A DNA stretch of 64,000 bases. Origin: Canna indica. Taxonomy: Eukaryota > Streptophyta > Magnoliopsida > Zingiberales > Cannaceae. Positions within the stretch are counted from its first letter, which is position 1, and the number at the start of each line of letters is the position of its first letter. Shown here piece after piece: positions 35,401 to 46,870 of this stretch. The stretch covers positions 10,802,501 to 10,866,500 of the forward strand of contig CP136891.1 in NCBI GenBank assembly GCA_034359265.1, given 5' to 3'. Under the pieces are notes generated by a model. The model did not search any database. It was not told the origin of the DNA and worked only from the letters and a program-made list of their open reading frames with translations. The translations under genes were made by a program, and so were the position numbers.

Positions 35401-36803
35401 TAATGTATGTAGAACTCTAGAATATACTCATCACTACCAAGACTTTTACCCCTTCCCAATGAATTAATCGCATTTCAGATTTCTTTCTCATTAAAACTCT
35501 CCTCCAATAACCTGCCTTCCTCCTCAGAAATTTTCTTCCATTCAAACATATCAATTACTGCTAAATTTACATTTGAATTTCCTGAAAATTCCCATAGCTT
35601 TTCATACCAATCAGCAAATGCATTTATAATCTCAGTGTTTCCAATAACAACAGAATCCTCCACTTCGACACTCACAATTTTATTTCTTCTCTTTTTTATC
35701 TTTACCAAGTTATGAAAAAACTTAGTATTTTTCTCCCCTTCCTCAATCCATTTGCACCTTGTCTTAGACCACCATTTTAGATGAATCTGCCTTGATAGAG
35801 CACTAGCCTTCCTTGCAATTATGTCCATCTGCATGTTTTCAGCTTCAGTCAACCATCCTTCCGAATCTTTATTTTCCAGATCTTCCAATTTAAACAGATA
35901 TTCTTTCAGCTTACTTTCTAAGTCTCCTACATAACTCTTATTCCACTTGGTTAGAGTAACAACCAATCTTTCTGCTATTGACTCATTTGAATTAGTCACA
36001 CAATTCCAATTTTCCTTAATCACCTTCTTAAACTATTCATGCTCAAACCAATAATGTTCAACAATAAAAGGTTTCTCCCCAATATTGTCTCTATTTTCTT
36101 TCTCACAACATACCAGAAGAGGTCTGTGATCCGACTCAATTTTCTGCAAGTGTTTTACTTTTATTTCATAATTCATCTCTAGTCATTCACCATTGTATAA
36201 GACTCTGTCAAGCCTGGCTTGAATTCTAGCAGCCCCTTGTCTATTATTGGACCATGTAAATTGATGTCCTGTAAAATCGGCTTCAAATAATTCTGTATCT
36301 TCTATGAATGAGTTGAAGTCTGACACTGCATTACTGTAAGAAAAAGGATTGTCATCTTGTTTCTCTTTCCCTTCTCTTATACAGTTCATATCTCTTAAAA
36401 TCAGTCATGGAACTTGTTCAACTTTAACTTCACTGAGCAGCTCCCACAATAGTTTCCTTTTACAGTAGTTGGTACTAGCATATACACCATATATTAAAAA
36501 AGCAGGAGTATCTAAATGTTTAACAACACAATTAATACACTACTCATTCATATAGATGCATCTAACATCCATTGTCATTTTTTTCCACATCAACATAATA
36601 TCTCTTGCTCTTTTATTATTCGAAAAAAAAACATCATCCCAAATCCTTCTATATCTGAGTAAGAACTCATCAGCTTCAGTTTTAAGCAAGTGAGTTTCTT
36701 GTAAAACTATCAAATCAACATTGTTACTCTTCACTGTGTTCCATAAAAAAGCTAAAGCTCCTTTCTTTCGAACCCCTCTAATATTCCATGAGATTACCTT
36801 CAT
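32443..36803 (-). pseudogene. LINE ORF2 (endonuclease, RT, zf-RVT, RNase H), broken
   Basis: Begins MKVISWNIRGVRKKGALAF and carries VLQETH, both endonuclease signatures. A second endonuclease piece (DFTGHQFTWSNNRQG) is at 36389-36183. RT blocks DFRPIALCNAIYKI and KIDLEKAYDRVDW lie at 35459-34983. The segment at 34588-34169 (QAGKCLMLNSIVNALPI) follows RT. The zf-RVT region with CHVCNKAVDENKHILIDC is at 33615-33211. The RNase H domain (FCDASWKDGRWAGVGF) at 33162-32443 is the longest intact piece. Each junction is a stop codon or frameshift. About 100 bases of 3' UTR follow. Confidence 0.88.
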
Positions 36804-36807
36804 CTTA

Positions 36808-38519
36808 TTAATGTGTAGAGTTATCCTCACTGCCTCTTACATTGCTAGGGTCCTCATCACCTTTTAGAGCCTCATATTCTTTAGAAACTCTTCTTCTTTT
36901 TATTTTGCTCCCTTTATATTCCACAGGAATATTAAAAAGCTTGCAACTGCTATCACTCCATCTTCTGTATTTTACATTTTCTCTCTTTTTTTCTCTTAAA
37001 GATTCTGGACAATAACCCTCTTCTACAAAATCATCTTCCACATTTTCATTTTCCAATATTCTCCTAAGTGAAGCAGACAATTTTTCTAACAATATATCTA
37101 ACTCATTTCCTGCAATTCCTGAGTCTACTTTCTTATCCATCAACACCGTGTCTACTCTTTTGGCATTGAATTCTAAGACCCCCTCATCCATTACTTTTGG
37201 CCTGACACCTTTCCTTAGCAACCATTAGTTCCTTTTCTCCCACTTCCTCCCTGAATTCTTCTTAGCTTGAGTCCCTAACTTTTTTGCTTCAGACTGCTCT
37301 AAATTAATGGTCCACTTACTGATGGCCTTTCTGTCAATTTCCATGTCCACTGCAACTTTTTTCCTTTCAACAAAGAATTCTTACCTTCTCTACTACTGTT
37401 GCTCAAGTTTTTTTTGAAATCCTGATTCTGTTCATCTTCCTTTATGCAATCTGACTTAACTGCTTCATCTTCAAAGGTAGGATTATCCAAAACTCTAAAC
37501 GGATTGCCATTTACCGACTTATTCATTTTTTGGTTTTGTAGAGATTTCTTCCTTCTATTTACTTGAATCCAGGGCCCTAGCAGACCTTCATTCTCCTCTT
37601 TACTAACAGTAGGCTCCTCCTTCTTATCTTTGATTTTATTCTCCCTTTCAATTAACATACCACAATTACTCTCATCATGCTCGACTTTACCACAATTAAA
37701 GCAAATCAGAGGTAAGTTTTCATTGGCAATTGACTGAAAAAAACTACCAGAAGCAGTGTCTATCCAAAAACCCAGCTGAATTGGTTTTTTAATGTTCAAC
37801 ATCACACAAAATCTGGCAAATTGTCCTCGTTCCCCCTTTTGAGTAAAATTATCAAACCTTAAAGGTTTGCCAACAGCTGCTGCTATTTGAGGAAGAATTT
37901 TCCTATTGAGATACTCATAAGGCAAGCCCGGGAGTTGGACCCAAAGTGGAATTTCATCTATTTTTTTCAATAATGGTTGAAAATTGTTATTCCATTGAAT
38001 CAAATAGAGAGCGTGCCCTCTCAAAAACCATGGTCCACCTGCATATACTTCCCAATAGTCCTTTTTATTTTCAAATTTGAAAGCATAAAAACTTGATGAT
38101 AAGTCGATAATACTAACATTCACAAGATCAAAAGGCAGAATTCTCCCAAAGAACTTACCGTATAAAATAAGTTCACATTCCTTTCTAGCTTCTTCCAGAT
38201 CAGATTCCTCGATCCCGATTATTCCCTTCACATTATTCTGAATTTTATTGATTTTCTCAGCAATGTCCTTTAAATCCCTCCAATTAGAGTCAGGATCTGC
38301 TCGACAAAACAGATTTGCCCAGGAACTCACTGGTCCGCCATATTTTCATTCTTTAAGTTTGACCACAGACTCCATGTTTGAATCCCTCATCCGCGTTCCC
38401 TCCTTCCCCTGAGATTGTTGATCAAGCCCCTCCATCCGATCTGGAGGTTTCCTCAGCTTTGGAATCTGAAACGCCTTTTCTGATGAAGTCGTCGCCCGTC
38501 TCTCCGCCTCAGTCAACAT
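36808..38519 (-). pseudogene. LINE ORF1 (DUF4283 plus CCHC zinc knuckle), nearly intact
   Basis: From the ATG at 38519 the frame runs to an in-frame stop at 38346. The next frame (38330-37299, 343 residues) has the DUF4283-type domain (FYAFKFENKKDYWEVYAGGP, IPLWVQLPGLPYEYLN) and the zinc knuckle CFNCGKVEHDESNC. A frameshift near 37260 leads to the C-terminal piece 37221-36808 with FVEEGYCPESLREKK, which aligns with the end of ORF1 in copy A. It is the RNA-binding protein of the LINE. The ORF1 stop and the ORF2 ATG are four bases apart. Confidence 0.87.
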
Positions 38520-38539
38520 GTCTGTTTTTAAGATCATAC

Positions 38540-39498
38540 AAATTTGAACTTCTAAATTACTTGGTTAAATTTAGCAATTATCTAGACCACTAGGAGTGGA
38601 ATCAAGTCCGATTGGGGTTAAGTTTTGCCCCAAACTCGATCTAGTCTCAAATTTTCTCATCGAGAATTTTAATATCCAAAAACCAATTCAAAATATAAAT
38701 TTTTGTGTTCAGATTTCTCTTCTTTTAGTAAGGCCATAAAATCATTTCATGCATCTATTAAATTGAATTTAAGTTTGAATCAAATAAGATACCTGAATTT
38801 TTCTTTTAAAAAATTATTATTCAGTAACCCACTTGAGACATAAAATTTGTTTTGGAAGTTATGTCGATACATGTTTTTGAGAGTGAAATGAGTTTTTTTA
38901 ATCACCTCTACCGATTATGGTTTATCAGGTCTACATAGACTAAAGTCTTATTTAATTGATAACAAGTTATATGAGAAATTTTACTTCTTAGATTTTTTTT
39001 TTAATCCTAAATGAAGAAAATTGCACTTTCCATAATATACATGAAGTGACTTACCTAGCCTCCTAGGTAAGTAGAACTTCTTTTTTTTTTAGGTCTAAAA
39101 ATATAATATTACCCATGTTCTCTTCCTACCTATATATTATTAATTATATATCATATATTAATCCAATATATTAAGATATATTATTAATTTGTAGAATATC
39201 ATGTAATAATAAATTATATTATTAATTATAATTTATTGTATGAATATTACATTATATTTTAAAATTATATAATAATTATAAATGAAGGATATATTAATTA
39301 TTTGATATGTATTTTTTGAACGGTATATAATTGAACTAAATGAAATGTACAAAGTTAATTCATAAAATAATACAATTCTAAAAAAAATATAGTATATGTG
39401 TACCATGTTACTTTTCATATGAAAGTTCCAAATCTTTGATTGGATAGATTATGACAAGGACTCGTCCTAATGTACCAAGATTTTATTTTAGATCAACC
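38540..39498. other. AT-rich intergenic stretch without gene
   Basis: Strongly AT-rich, especially 39100-39420, with no frame or recognisable element. It ends where the copied FBL3 segment begins. Confidence 0.5.
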
Positions 39499-40427
39499 TG
39501 GCGGGAAGTTGACTAACTTGTACAAATCAAGTTCTTGGAGCTTTGGACAACTTTTAGCAATGTGAATAAGTCCTTCATCACTAATCTTCAAGCAAATGCC
39601 AATTTTAAGATTGAAAGGTTGTGACATCCAGAAATGGCCCAAAGTCCTGAATGTAACTACATAATGAGCAACTGAAAGATAATATACATATAAATCTGCA
39701 TAAATGAGAAAAATCTTAGAGAACCTTCATCATCTAAGTCATTATCGGTGAGGTCTAGTTCTTCCAGGAGTTGACAACGTTGACCAATCAGACGTAAACC
39801 GTCCTTGGAGACCAGCATGCAAGATTCCATCCTAAGGCTGGTAAGGGAGGTGCATGAGCTAGTAATGTTGGCCAGTGAAGTATCAGTTATATTGAGGCAG
39901 CATGTAACATCCAGTTTGACCAGACCCCTATACTTCACGACGATAGAAGAGAGACCTTCATCTGTTACTCCTGAACACTTGCTCAAGCTAAGCTCCCTCA
40001 ATAATATGCAAGAGTTAGCAATGGTTTTCAGTCCAGCAGTTGTAACTTTACGACTATCTAATTTGACAGCCTCCAACTTGGAGAGCTTCTGTAAGATTCT
40101 AGCAAGTGAATGGGTTACCCGAACCAATCAAAATTTGATGATTATTTAGGATAATTTGAATAGTTGCTCAATGGGGAATCATCAGACGAGCAACTGTCTT
40201 ATCGTACAGTAGTATGCCATACTGATTTGGTGTAGACCAGGGGTTTTATTCAACAAGGGCGACATTCCAGCATGATTAACATGGTGACACTTTGACATAT
40301 CAAGCACCTATTTCCAACCAAAATTGGATTAATGAATAATAATCTGCAGGATATGATATACACATGAAGATGAGTATGGTGCAACAGAAATTTCAGGTTG
40401 AAAATGATGGATAAACCAAAACTTTAG
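39499..40427 (-). pseudogene. duplicated FBL3 segment (copies of exons 3, 4 and 5)
   Basis: This block is a close copy of 42206-43128 in the same orientation, covering exons 3, 4 and 5 of the FBL3-like gene with their introns. The exon 4 copy keeps a long LRR frame (40118-39726). Splice sites are damaged: the donor of the exon 3 copy has AT in place of GT (at about 40201-40202) and the acceptor of the exon 4 copy has GG in place of AG (near 40119). The first codons of the exon 4 copy read VTHSLARILQKLSKLEAVKL. It lies downstream of the last real exon, so it is most likely a non-functional remnant, though part could be transcribed as extended 3' UTR. Confidence 0.85.
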
Positions 40428-40719
40428 TAATTTTGGAAATAATCCTAGAAAAAGTTGACAGTAGAGTGAAAAGACCAGAAAGTGTAGAACATCAATGATC
40501 TCAGAGTCACCACTTGAATCAACAACTAAACATTCCAACTAGTTGTTCCTCCGACACCTGAGTCTTCCATCCTATATTAAATGCCTTCAAAGTAGCAGGA
40601 ATCATTCTCGTGGATAAAGCACCCAACAATCTAATTATGACAAAGCTAGAAAATTTCAGAAACAGAACACACATAACATTGACAAAACATCTAGTGCTTC
40701 AACATGTTGTAAGCAAAAA

Positions 40720-40935
40720 AGGTGTATATTATAGGTTTCATGTGTCTGTCTCGTGTATACAATCTGTCATCGTCAGTTGACTTTTCCAAGAACACATGAT
40801 ACATTTGATGGAAATATCGTTGTATTGTTATTTTTATCATGGATTAACGAATAGAGACCTAGTACTTCCGTATATGCATTTCTTGTGATTGCTGCTTCCA
40901 CAGTTGAATAAAAGTTCAACATGATAAAATACATC
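40720..40935 (-). pseudogene. duplicated FBL3 last exon and downstream flank
   Basis: Matches 40940-41175, which contains real exon 8. The shared words include TTTCTTGTGATTGCTGCTTCC and GTTCAACATGATAAAATA. The acceptor is lost: the position of the AG reads TG before the GTTGAAC-like start. A stop-free copy of the tail peptide is not preserved. With the block at 39499-40427 it shows at least two duplication events at this gene's 3' end. Confidence 0.75.
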
Positions 40936-41088
40936 TTCATTACAGGTTTTATGTCGGTCTCTTATATATACAATCACGTGTCATCTTCGGTTAACTTGAC
41001 CAAGACCACAGGTTGCATTTGCTGGATATTTCCTCAAACAAATTATTTAGGCAGCTATCATGGATCAACGAACAGAGGCTTAGTTCTT

Positions 41089-44000
41089 TTAAACGTGCAT
41101 TTCTTGTGATTGCTGCTTCCAAACTTCACTTGATTCAAGTTCAACCTGTTAAAATATATATCTCCATTAACCAAACCATATGTTACAGATAAGTTTTCAT
41201 ACATCTAATTATCAATTAATTTTACCAACAGAAATTATGACCGATCAAATACAGATAAGTTTTCATACATCTAATTATCAACCATTATTTGTTGTCATAG
41301 CTGCAATCCACAATGCAACTATAAATGTTAATGATTTTGGAACTAGTACTTCAAACAACAGATATTTACTTGGATAATATAAGAGATGATACCTGAAAAG
41401 GTTTGTCCCTCCAGTGCAAGACACATCCTCGGTCTTCTATGTGTTCAAGAAAAGGCTTTGGAATTAGTGATTTAAGTGATTTGTGGAGTTTCACTTTTGT
41501 TAGGCCTCCGCAGGACAACAAAGCAGCTGCCAAGCCATTTGGTGTAAGACCCCCTACATGTAGAATTGTCATGTTCTGTAGGCAGCTAACACTAGAAAGT
41601 GCCAAAAGTCCCACATCTGTAACCGAGCAATATGACAAGTTTATCTGAGAAATAACATGAGTACACTGTTAGGTCAAAAACCTAATATCAAAACTGAAAG
41701 TTCAAAGAAGTACACAAATTACATACCTCACGCAAACTCTGGGTCCAGCGAGCAAGTAGAAGCATAGCAGCATCATTCACATAATAGCATTTCTTAATGT
41801 CAAGTTTTGTAAGTTTTCGGCACCCCATAGCAATGGCTGCAACACCCACAGACGATACTTGAGGGCAACCTCGAATTTCCAGTATGTTCAAATTTGAGCA
41901 TTTTGACAATGATTTTAGTGCCTCATCAGTTATTCTTATACAGTAAGCTAGATTGATTATTTGCAACAGAGGGCAACCACGAGCTATTGCCATCACACCG
42001 ATGTCCGTTATTCCTACAGATCTGAAGCACTAATTCAAATTAGTTAAATCCACTCAAAAATAAATATATAAACTAGCATCGAAAAGATAATATTCAAACC
42101 AAGGTTTATATTATTTGGAATCTTACATTTGAATGTCCCCAACCTATTAACAATAAGCAATTGGTTTACTAAGATTATTACCTAATGCAGATATCAAGAT
42201 AATGAAGTTGACTAACCTGTACAAATCAAGTTCTTGGAGCTTTGGACAACTTTTAGCAATGTGAATAAGTCCTTCATCACTAATCTTCAAGCAAATGCCA
42301 ATTTTTAAGATTGTAAGGTTGTGACATCCAGATATGGCTCGAAGTCCTGCATTTAACAGCATAATGAGCAACTGAAAGATAATGTACCTATAAATCTGCA
42401 TAGATGAGAAAAATCTTAGACAACCTTCATCATCTAAGTCATTATCAGTGAGGTCTAGTTCCTCCAGGAGTTGACAACATTGACCAATCAGACGTAAACC
42501 ATCCTTGGAGACCAGCATGCAAGATTCCATCCTAAGGCTGGTGAGGGAGGTGCATGAGCTAGTAATATTGACCAAAGAGGTATCAGTTATATTGAGGCAG
42601 CATGTAACATCCAACTTGACCAGACCCCTATGCTTCACCACGATAGAAGAGAGACCTTCATCTGTTACTCCTGAACACTTGCTCAAGCTAAGCTCCCTCA
42701 ATGATATGCAAGAGTTAGCAATGGTTTTCAGTCCAGCAGTTGTAACTTCACAACCATCTAATTTGATGGCCTCCAACTTGGAGAGCTTCTGTAAGCTTCT
42801 AGCAAGTGAATGTGTTACCTGAACCAATCAAAATTTGATAATTAGTTAGGATAACATGAATACTTACTCGATGGGAATCATCAGGCGAGCAACTGTCTTA
42901 CCACACAGTAATATGCTATATTGATTTGGCGTAGACCAAGGGTTTTATTCAACAAGGACGACAATCCAGCATGATTAACGTACTGACAGTTTGACATATC
43001 AAGCACCTATTTCCAACCAAAATTGGATTAATGGATAATAATCTGCAGGATATGATATACACATGAAAAAGAGTATGGTGCAACAGAAATCAGGTTGAAG
43101 ATGATGGATAAATCAAAACTTTAGTATTCTTATGGAAGAAAATGTATCTTAATGCTAAAGTAATATGTTATCATTTACAATCCTAGAACTAGGAAATAGT
43201 TGGTTAATGAATGATTTAATGTAAATATCTTACAAACATAAATATGACAAGCCTCTTCACCTAACATATCAGAGACAAACAAATGTTTGGCAGTCAACTT
43301 GCCAAATTTATAATTCTTTGAAGATAATATGTAGATAAGATACCTTGTATACCAAGCATCAACAACAAGCTAGTGCATCACACAACTAATTTTTTATTGT
43401 CAACATTAACCAATTCTTTCCCTCAAAACTTCATTGGTTCTTGAAGAATCAATTTTATTTGCTTGAAGATGTAACAAGGTACCTAATGTTTCATTCAGAA
43501 ACAATAATATAGCATAAACATACCTGTAGTGACTTGCACTCTTGCTTCACACATATGAGTTCCTCATCATCTATATTCACACATCCTACCAAAGCTAATT
43601 CGTGAATATGTGGCAATTGCAAAACAGTTGGAAGGCATTTCTTTGTTATCTGCTACACAAGAAGAAAAAGAAAGCAAAGATTAATGAGAATCAGGTTTTT
43701 TGTCAAAGTAATTATGACAGCCAAATAAATCCCTAAAAGATTAATGAGAATCAGGTTCGAAATAGGAATATAACAAAGCCAAAAAAATCCCTAAAAAATA
43801 GAAAGCCAAATAAAAACTTTCCTTGGAGAAAAACTATCATAAAGGTAGGGGCATCTTATTCTGAAATCAATATAACCAAAGGAATGAAGAATCCGATTGT
43901 CATAACTCAAATATTGAAAAGCAAGAAGCGAATAGTGCTAATGTACCCGGACAGGACAAGCCAAGAAGTCTACTTAATCAACATCCCTTAATTATTAAGG

Positions 44001-44908
44001 AGTTACAAAGAGATTTATGATTGTATAAGGACGTCGAATTTGCTAATATATTTAATTATATTTATCAGAAACAGGATAAAATCGGTAAGAGAATAGATGA
44101 GAGGATCAAAGAATACCGGCATGAACGAGAGGTCCAGACTTCGTAGCTGCTTACATTTTACAGCCACCAACCCGACCCCTAAATCTGAAATCCCCAAGCA
44201 CCATTTCAAGCAGAGCAACTTCAGCTTCTGGCACCCGACCGCGATGCAACCTATCCCCATATCCGTAACCATCTTACACCTAGCCAGCCACAGCCTCTCA
44301 AGGTTCCTTGCCCGACCGATCGCGGCTGCAGCAGCATCGCTCAGATCCATGGCGTTGGAAAGGTTGATCTCTACCATATTCACGCAGTTCACCACCACGC
44401 TCTCGATTCCAATATTCGAGAACCCCCTCGACCTCGAGAGGTCGATCGAGCGCAGCGAAGATCGAAGGATCCCGCCGACGGAAACGAGGGTCGCGTCGGT
44501 GACCCTAGGGCACAAGGAGAGGTCCAGCCGCGAGACGGACGGGTAACGCGCGAGGGCCGTCGGGACAAGATCGGACCGGAGCGGCGTGAGCGACCGCCGG
44601 TGGCGGGACTCTGCTCCGTAGAACGACTTGCAGACGAGCGAGAACGACTTCTTCGCAAGCGGTTCGGTTTCCAAGCGGTCCAAGATCAGGAAGAGGATCT
44701 CGTCGGAGAGGGAATCGAACAGGTTGTGCCACTCCTCATTAGCCGCCACCGCTGCGGGAGCGGCGCCACCGACACGGAGCCGCTTCGTCGCTCTGGAGTA
44801 GGAGCAAGGGGCAGGGTCGGGGCCCCTGGAGAAGAGATCGAGGGTAACGGTCGCGAAGCCATCGCGCCCGACAATCATCCGGCAAAGATCGCCGCTGCTT
44901 CCAGCCAT
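41089..44908 (-). CDS. FBL3: F-box/LRR-repeat protein, FBL3-like
   Basis: Eight exons: 44908-44117, 43649-43524, 43006-42902, 42818-42425, 42346-42217, 42021-41727, 41644-41393 and 41145-41089, coding for 716 residues. All introns are GT-AG with agreeing phases. The F-box spans about residues 62-104 (LFDSLSDEILFLILDRLETE, then KSFSLVCKSFY). About 18 cysteine-containing LRRs follow, with repeats such as LSKCSGVTDEGLSSIV, LDVTCCLNITDTSL, LDLTDNDLDDEG and LEIRGCPQVSSVGVAAIA. The C-terminus GGLTKVKLHKSL and VWKQQSQEMHV match the FBL3 tail. F-box/LRR proteins recruit substrates to SCF ubiquitin ligases through the F-box-SKP1 contact; the substrate is unknown. Arabidopsis FBL3 is about 665 residues; the extra length is mainly a Gly/Ala-rich N-terminus. 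Downstream exon copies are annotated separately. Confidence 0.95.
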
Positions 44909-45558
44909 AGAAGCAAGAAGTGGCGATTTTCCTCTCGATTAGGGTCAGAGTTCGAGCTCGAATGTCGGCGAGGATAGAGGGAGAGGGCAAGCGAGAGGAC
45001 GGAGAGATAGAAGAGGGAGGCGCAACTGCTAACAGAAAACGGTGGGCGTTTTAGAGGAAGCAGTGAATAACAGAGGATAAAGTTACCATAACACCCATGC
45101 GTCTCGACTACAATAACAACTGATAAGGAGATTTTTTGTCTGATATGACTGAAATACCCTCAAATCATTAGGCTATTTTATGATAATTATTCGAAAAGTT
45201 TTCTCACACAGTGGTCAAAAGGAGGGCATAAACGGAATGAGAAGATTGGTCTCCGTACGGAAAGGACGAGGAGAGAAGGGTATAAGGGGAAAATCGAGAG
45301 GCTCAGCACGATATGTGGGAGAGGGGGGATGTGGGGAAGGACAGTGCGGACGAGTACGAACGCGAGGACTACGCGTTGGGAATATAATAAAGCAAACAAA
45401 AGGACAATTTTTGGGGACGGTCGCGTGAAACTATTTGTTTACTACCCCGATGGAATCTCAATTGTGATCACCGGTAGGTGCACTTATCTCCTCTTCTATT
45501 CTCCTCTCTCTCTTAGGTATGGGCTTTAAAATAATAAATCATTTTCTATGAATTTTAT
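44909..45558 (-). promoter_or_regulatory. 5' leader and promoter of the FBL3-like gene
   Basis: The leader to about 45050 is purine-rich on the plus strand. The rest is mixed sequence without a clear TATA box, gene or repeat. Confidence 0.4.
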
Positions 45559-46508
45559 TAGAGGTGACGGGTCATGGGTACCATGTATTTTTTATTATAT
45601 TTGAATTATAGGATCAATTCTTAAATTTTGGATCAGATCCTATTATATTGGGATTTGGAATCAGATATTATTCAAAACTTATGGTATAGTACAGATTACA
45701 AGTACCACGATGAAATGTATTTATGGATTAAGAGTGATTTTTTCTCTTGAACTATTGAAAATAGGATAAAAATATCTCTAAACTCTTCTTTGATTTACTT
45801 TTACCTTTAAACAAACGAAAAAAATTGAAAAATGCCCTCAAACTATTAAAAATGGGTAAAATTACTCTTAAACTTTTTTTGATAGATTTTTTACCCTTAG
45901 CCAAATGAAAATGGTTAAAAAATATCAGTATTTTTACCCATATTTAAAGGTAGAAAGAGTTTTTTTTCCCTATAAATGAGTAAAAATATTAGTATTTTTC
46001 AATTATTTTCGTTTGTCTAAAATAAAAAAAAATCTATCAAAAAATAAGCTCAGAGATATTTTTACTCATTTTTAATAGTTTGATGATATTTTTCCACTAT
46101 TTTCATTTGTTTAAACTTAAAAATCAACCAAAGAAAAAAATTTAGAGATATTTTTATCATATTTTCAATAGTTCGAGGGCAAAAATAACCCTTATCCCCA
46201 TATTTATTTATAAATTTCAAGGTACTAGTTTGGAGGTACTTTGTTGGAATTTATTCATTTATAAATTTTAGGGTATAGGTTTAGAATACTTTATTGGAAC
46301 CTGTGGTTCTAGGGTACAGATTCTTGAAACCAGTTTCTGGTTCTGGGTATCCAATGTGTTGAACCTGGAATCAGAATAGATTTTAATCTCTTCCTTAATT
46401 TTTGTCTCGGGCTCTCTATTTGAATTTAATTTGGATCTACTCGCAACCTACATGATCGAGTAGTTTTCAATTAGTTCTGGATCTATTCGATGCCCATGCA
46501 CACCCCTA
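45559..46508 (-). mobile_element. hAT-type MITE, family 2, copy 2, with a nested MITE
   Basis: Ends TAGAGGTGACGG and (other strand) TAGGGGTGTGCATGG. A perfect 8-base AATTTTAT lies on both sides (45551-45558 and 46509-46516). Reverse-complemented, its two flanks align with the copy at 6794-7204. It is longer than that copy because another element occupies 45725-46200; without it the length is about 470 bases. Confidence 0.78.
45725..46200. mobile_element. MITE with long inverted repeats nested in a hAT MITE
   Basis: The two ends are long inverted repeats: the left part around CTTGAACTATTGAAAATAGG matches the right end read on the other strand (CTCGAACTATTGAAAATATG), and the pairing runs for about 70 bases. 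TATTTAT directly flanks both ends (45718-45724 and 46201-46207). Internal segments repeat the AACTATTRAAAAT theme. The long arms and a 7-9-base duplication resemble Mutator-like MITEs, but the superfamily is not certain. No coding capacity. Confidence 0.72.
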
Positions 46509-46574
46509 AATTTTATAATTGTGATAAACAATTATTAACACGCCATGTTTTTAATGCCCGTGAAAATAGACAAG

Positions 46575-46870
46575 AATTAAACCAAGATGTAGACATGACA
46601 ATATTTGGCTTGGGTCGATAGCCCAACTCGGCCCGACACGATGAACTCGAGGTTGGGCCGTTATCGGACCGGGCTGGTAAGGCCTGAAATAATATCGGGT
46701 CGGGGCTGGGCTAGGTGGTGTAGTCTCGGCTCACCCCGATAGTCATATGGGAAAATTATTTATTATAAAAAATAATGAGCTATCGAGCCGAGATTATCTC
46801 GGGTCTAAATTTTTATCGGATTGAGCATGATTTTTGTTCGAGCCCGTTCAGCCTGACTGATATCTTTTGT
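46575..46870. repeat. GGGCCGGGC/CGAGCCCG-rich degenerate repeat
   Basis: A patch with many words such as CTTGGGTCGATAGCCCAAC, GGTTGGGCCG, GGACCGGGCT and TCGAGCCCGTT on both strands, in an AT-rich background. It resembles a decayed hAT-type MITE, but I could not set ends or a target duplication. Confidence 0.35.

Larger units (their letters stand above)
32345..38529 (-). mobile_element. full-length defective L1-type LINE (copy B), 6.2 kb
   Basis: The 10-base duplication AAGATCATAC (32335-32344 and 38530-38539) flanks the element, and a run of nine T's at the left is the poly-A tail of a minus-strand insertion. Gene order ORF1 then ORF2 matches copy A. The proteins of A and B are alike in many blocks but clearly diverged, so they are related families and not a recent pair. 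Stops and frameshifts make this copy inactive. Confidence 0.9.

Noticed and set aside
39657..40127. Treating the duplicated LRR frame as a separate gene
   Set aside because: It lacks a start, F-box and working splice sites, and aligns with internal exons of the adjacent FBL3-like gene.
44097..44977. Plus-strand frames opposite FBL3 exon 1
   Set aside because: Shadow frames of the F-box/LRR coding sequence.
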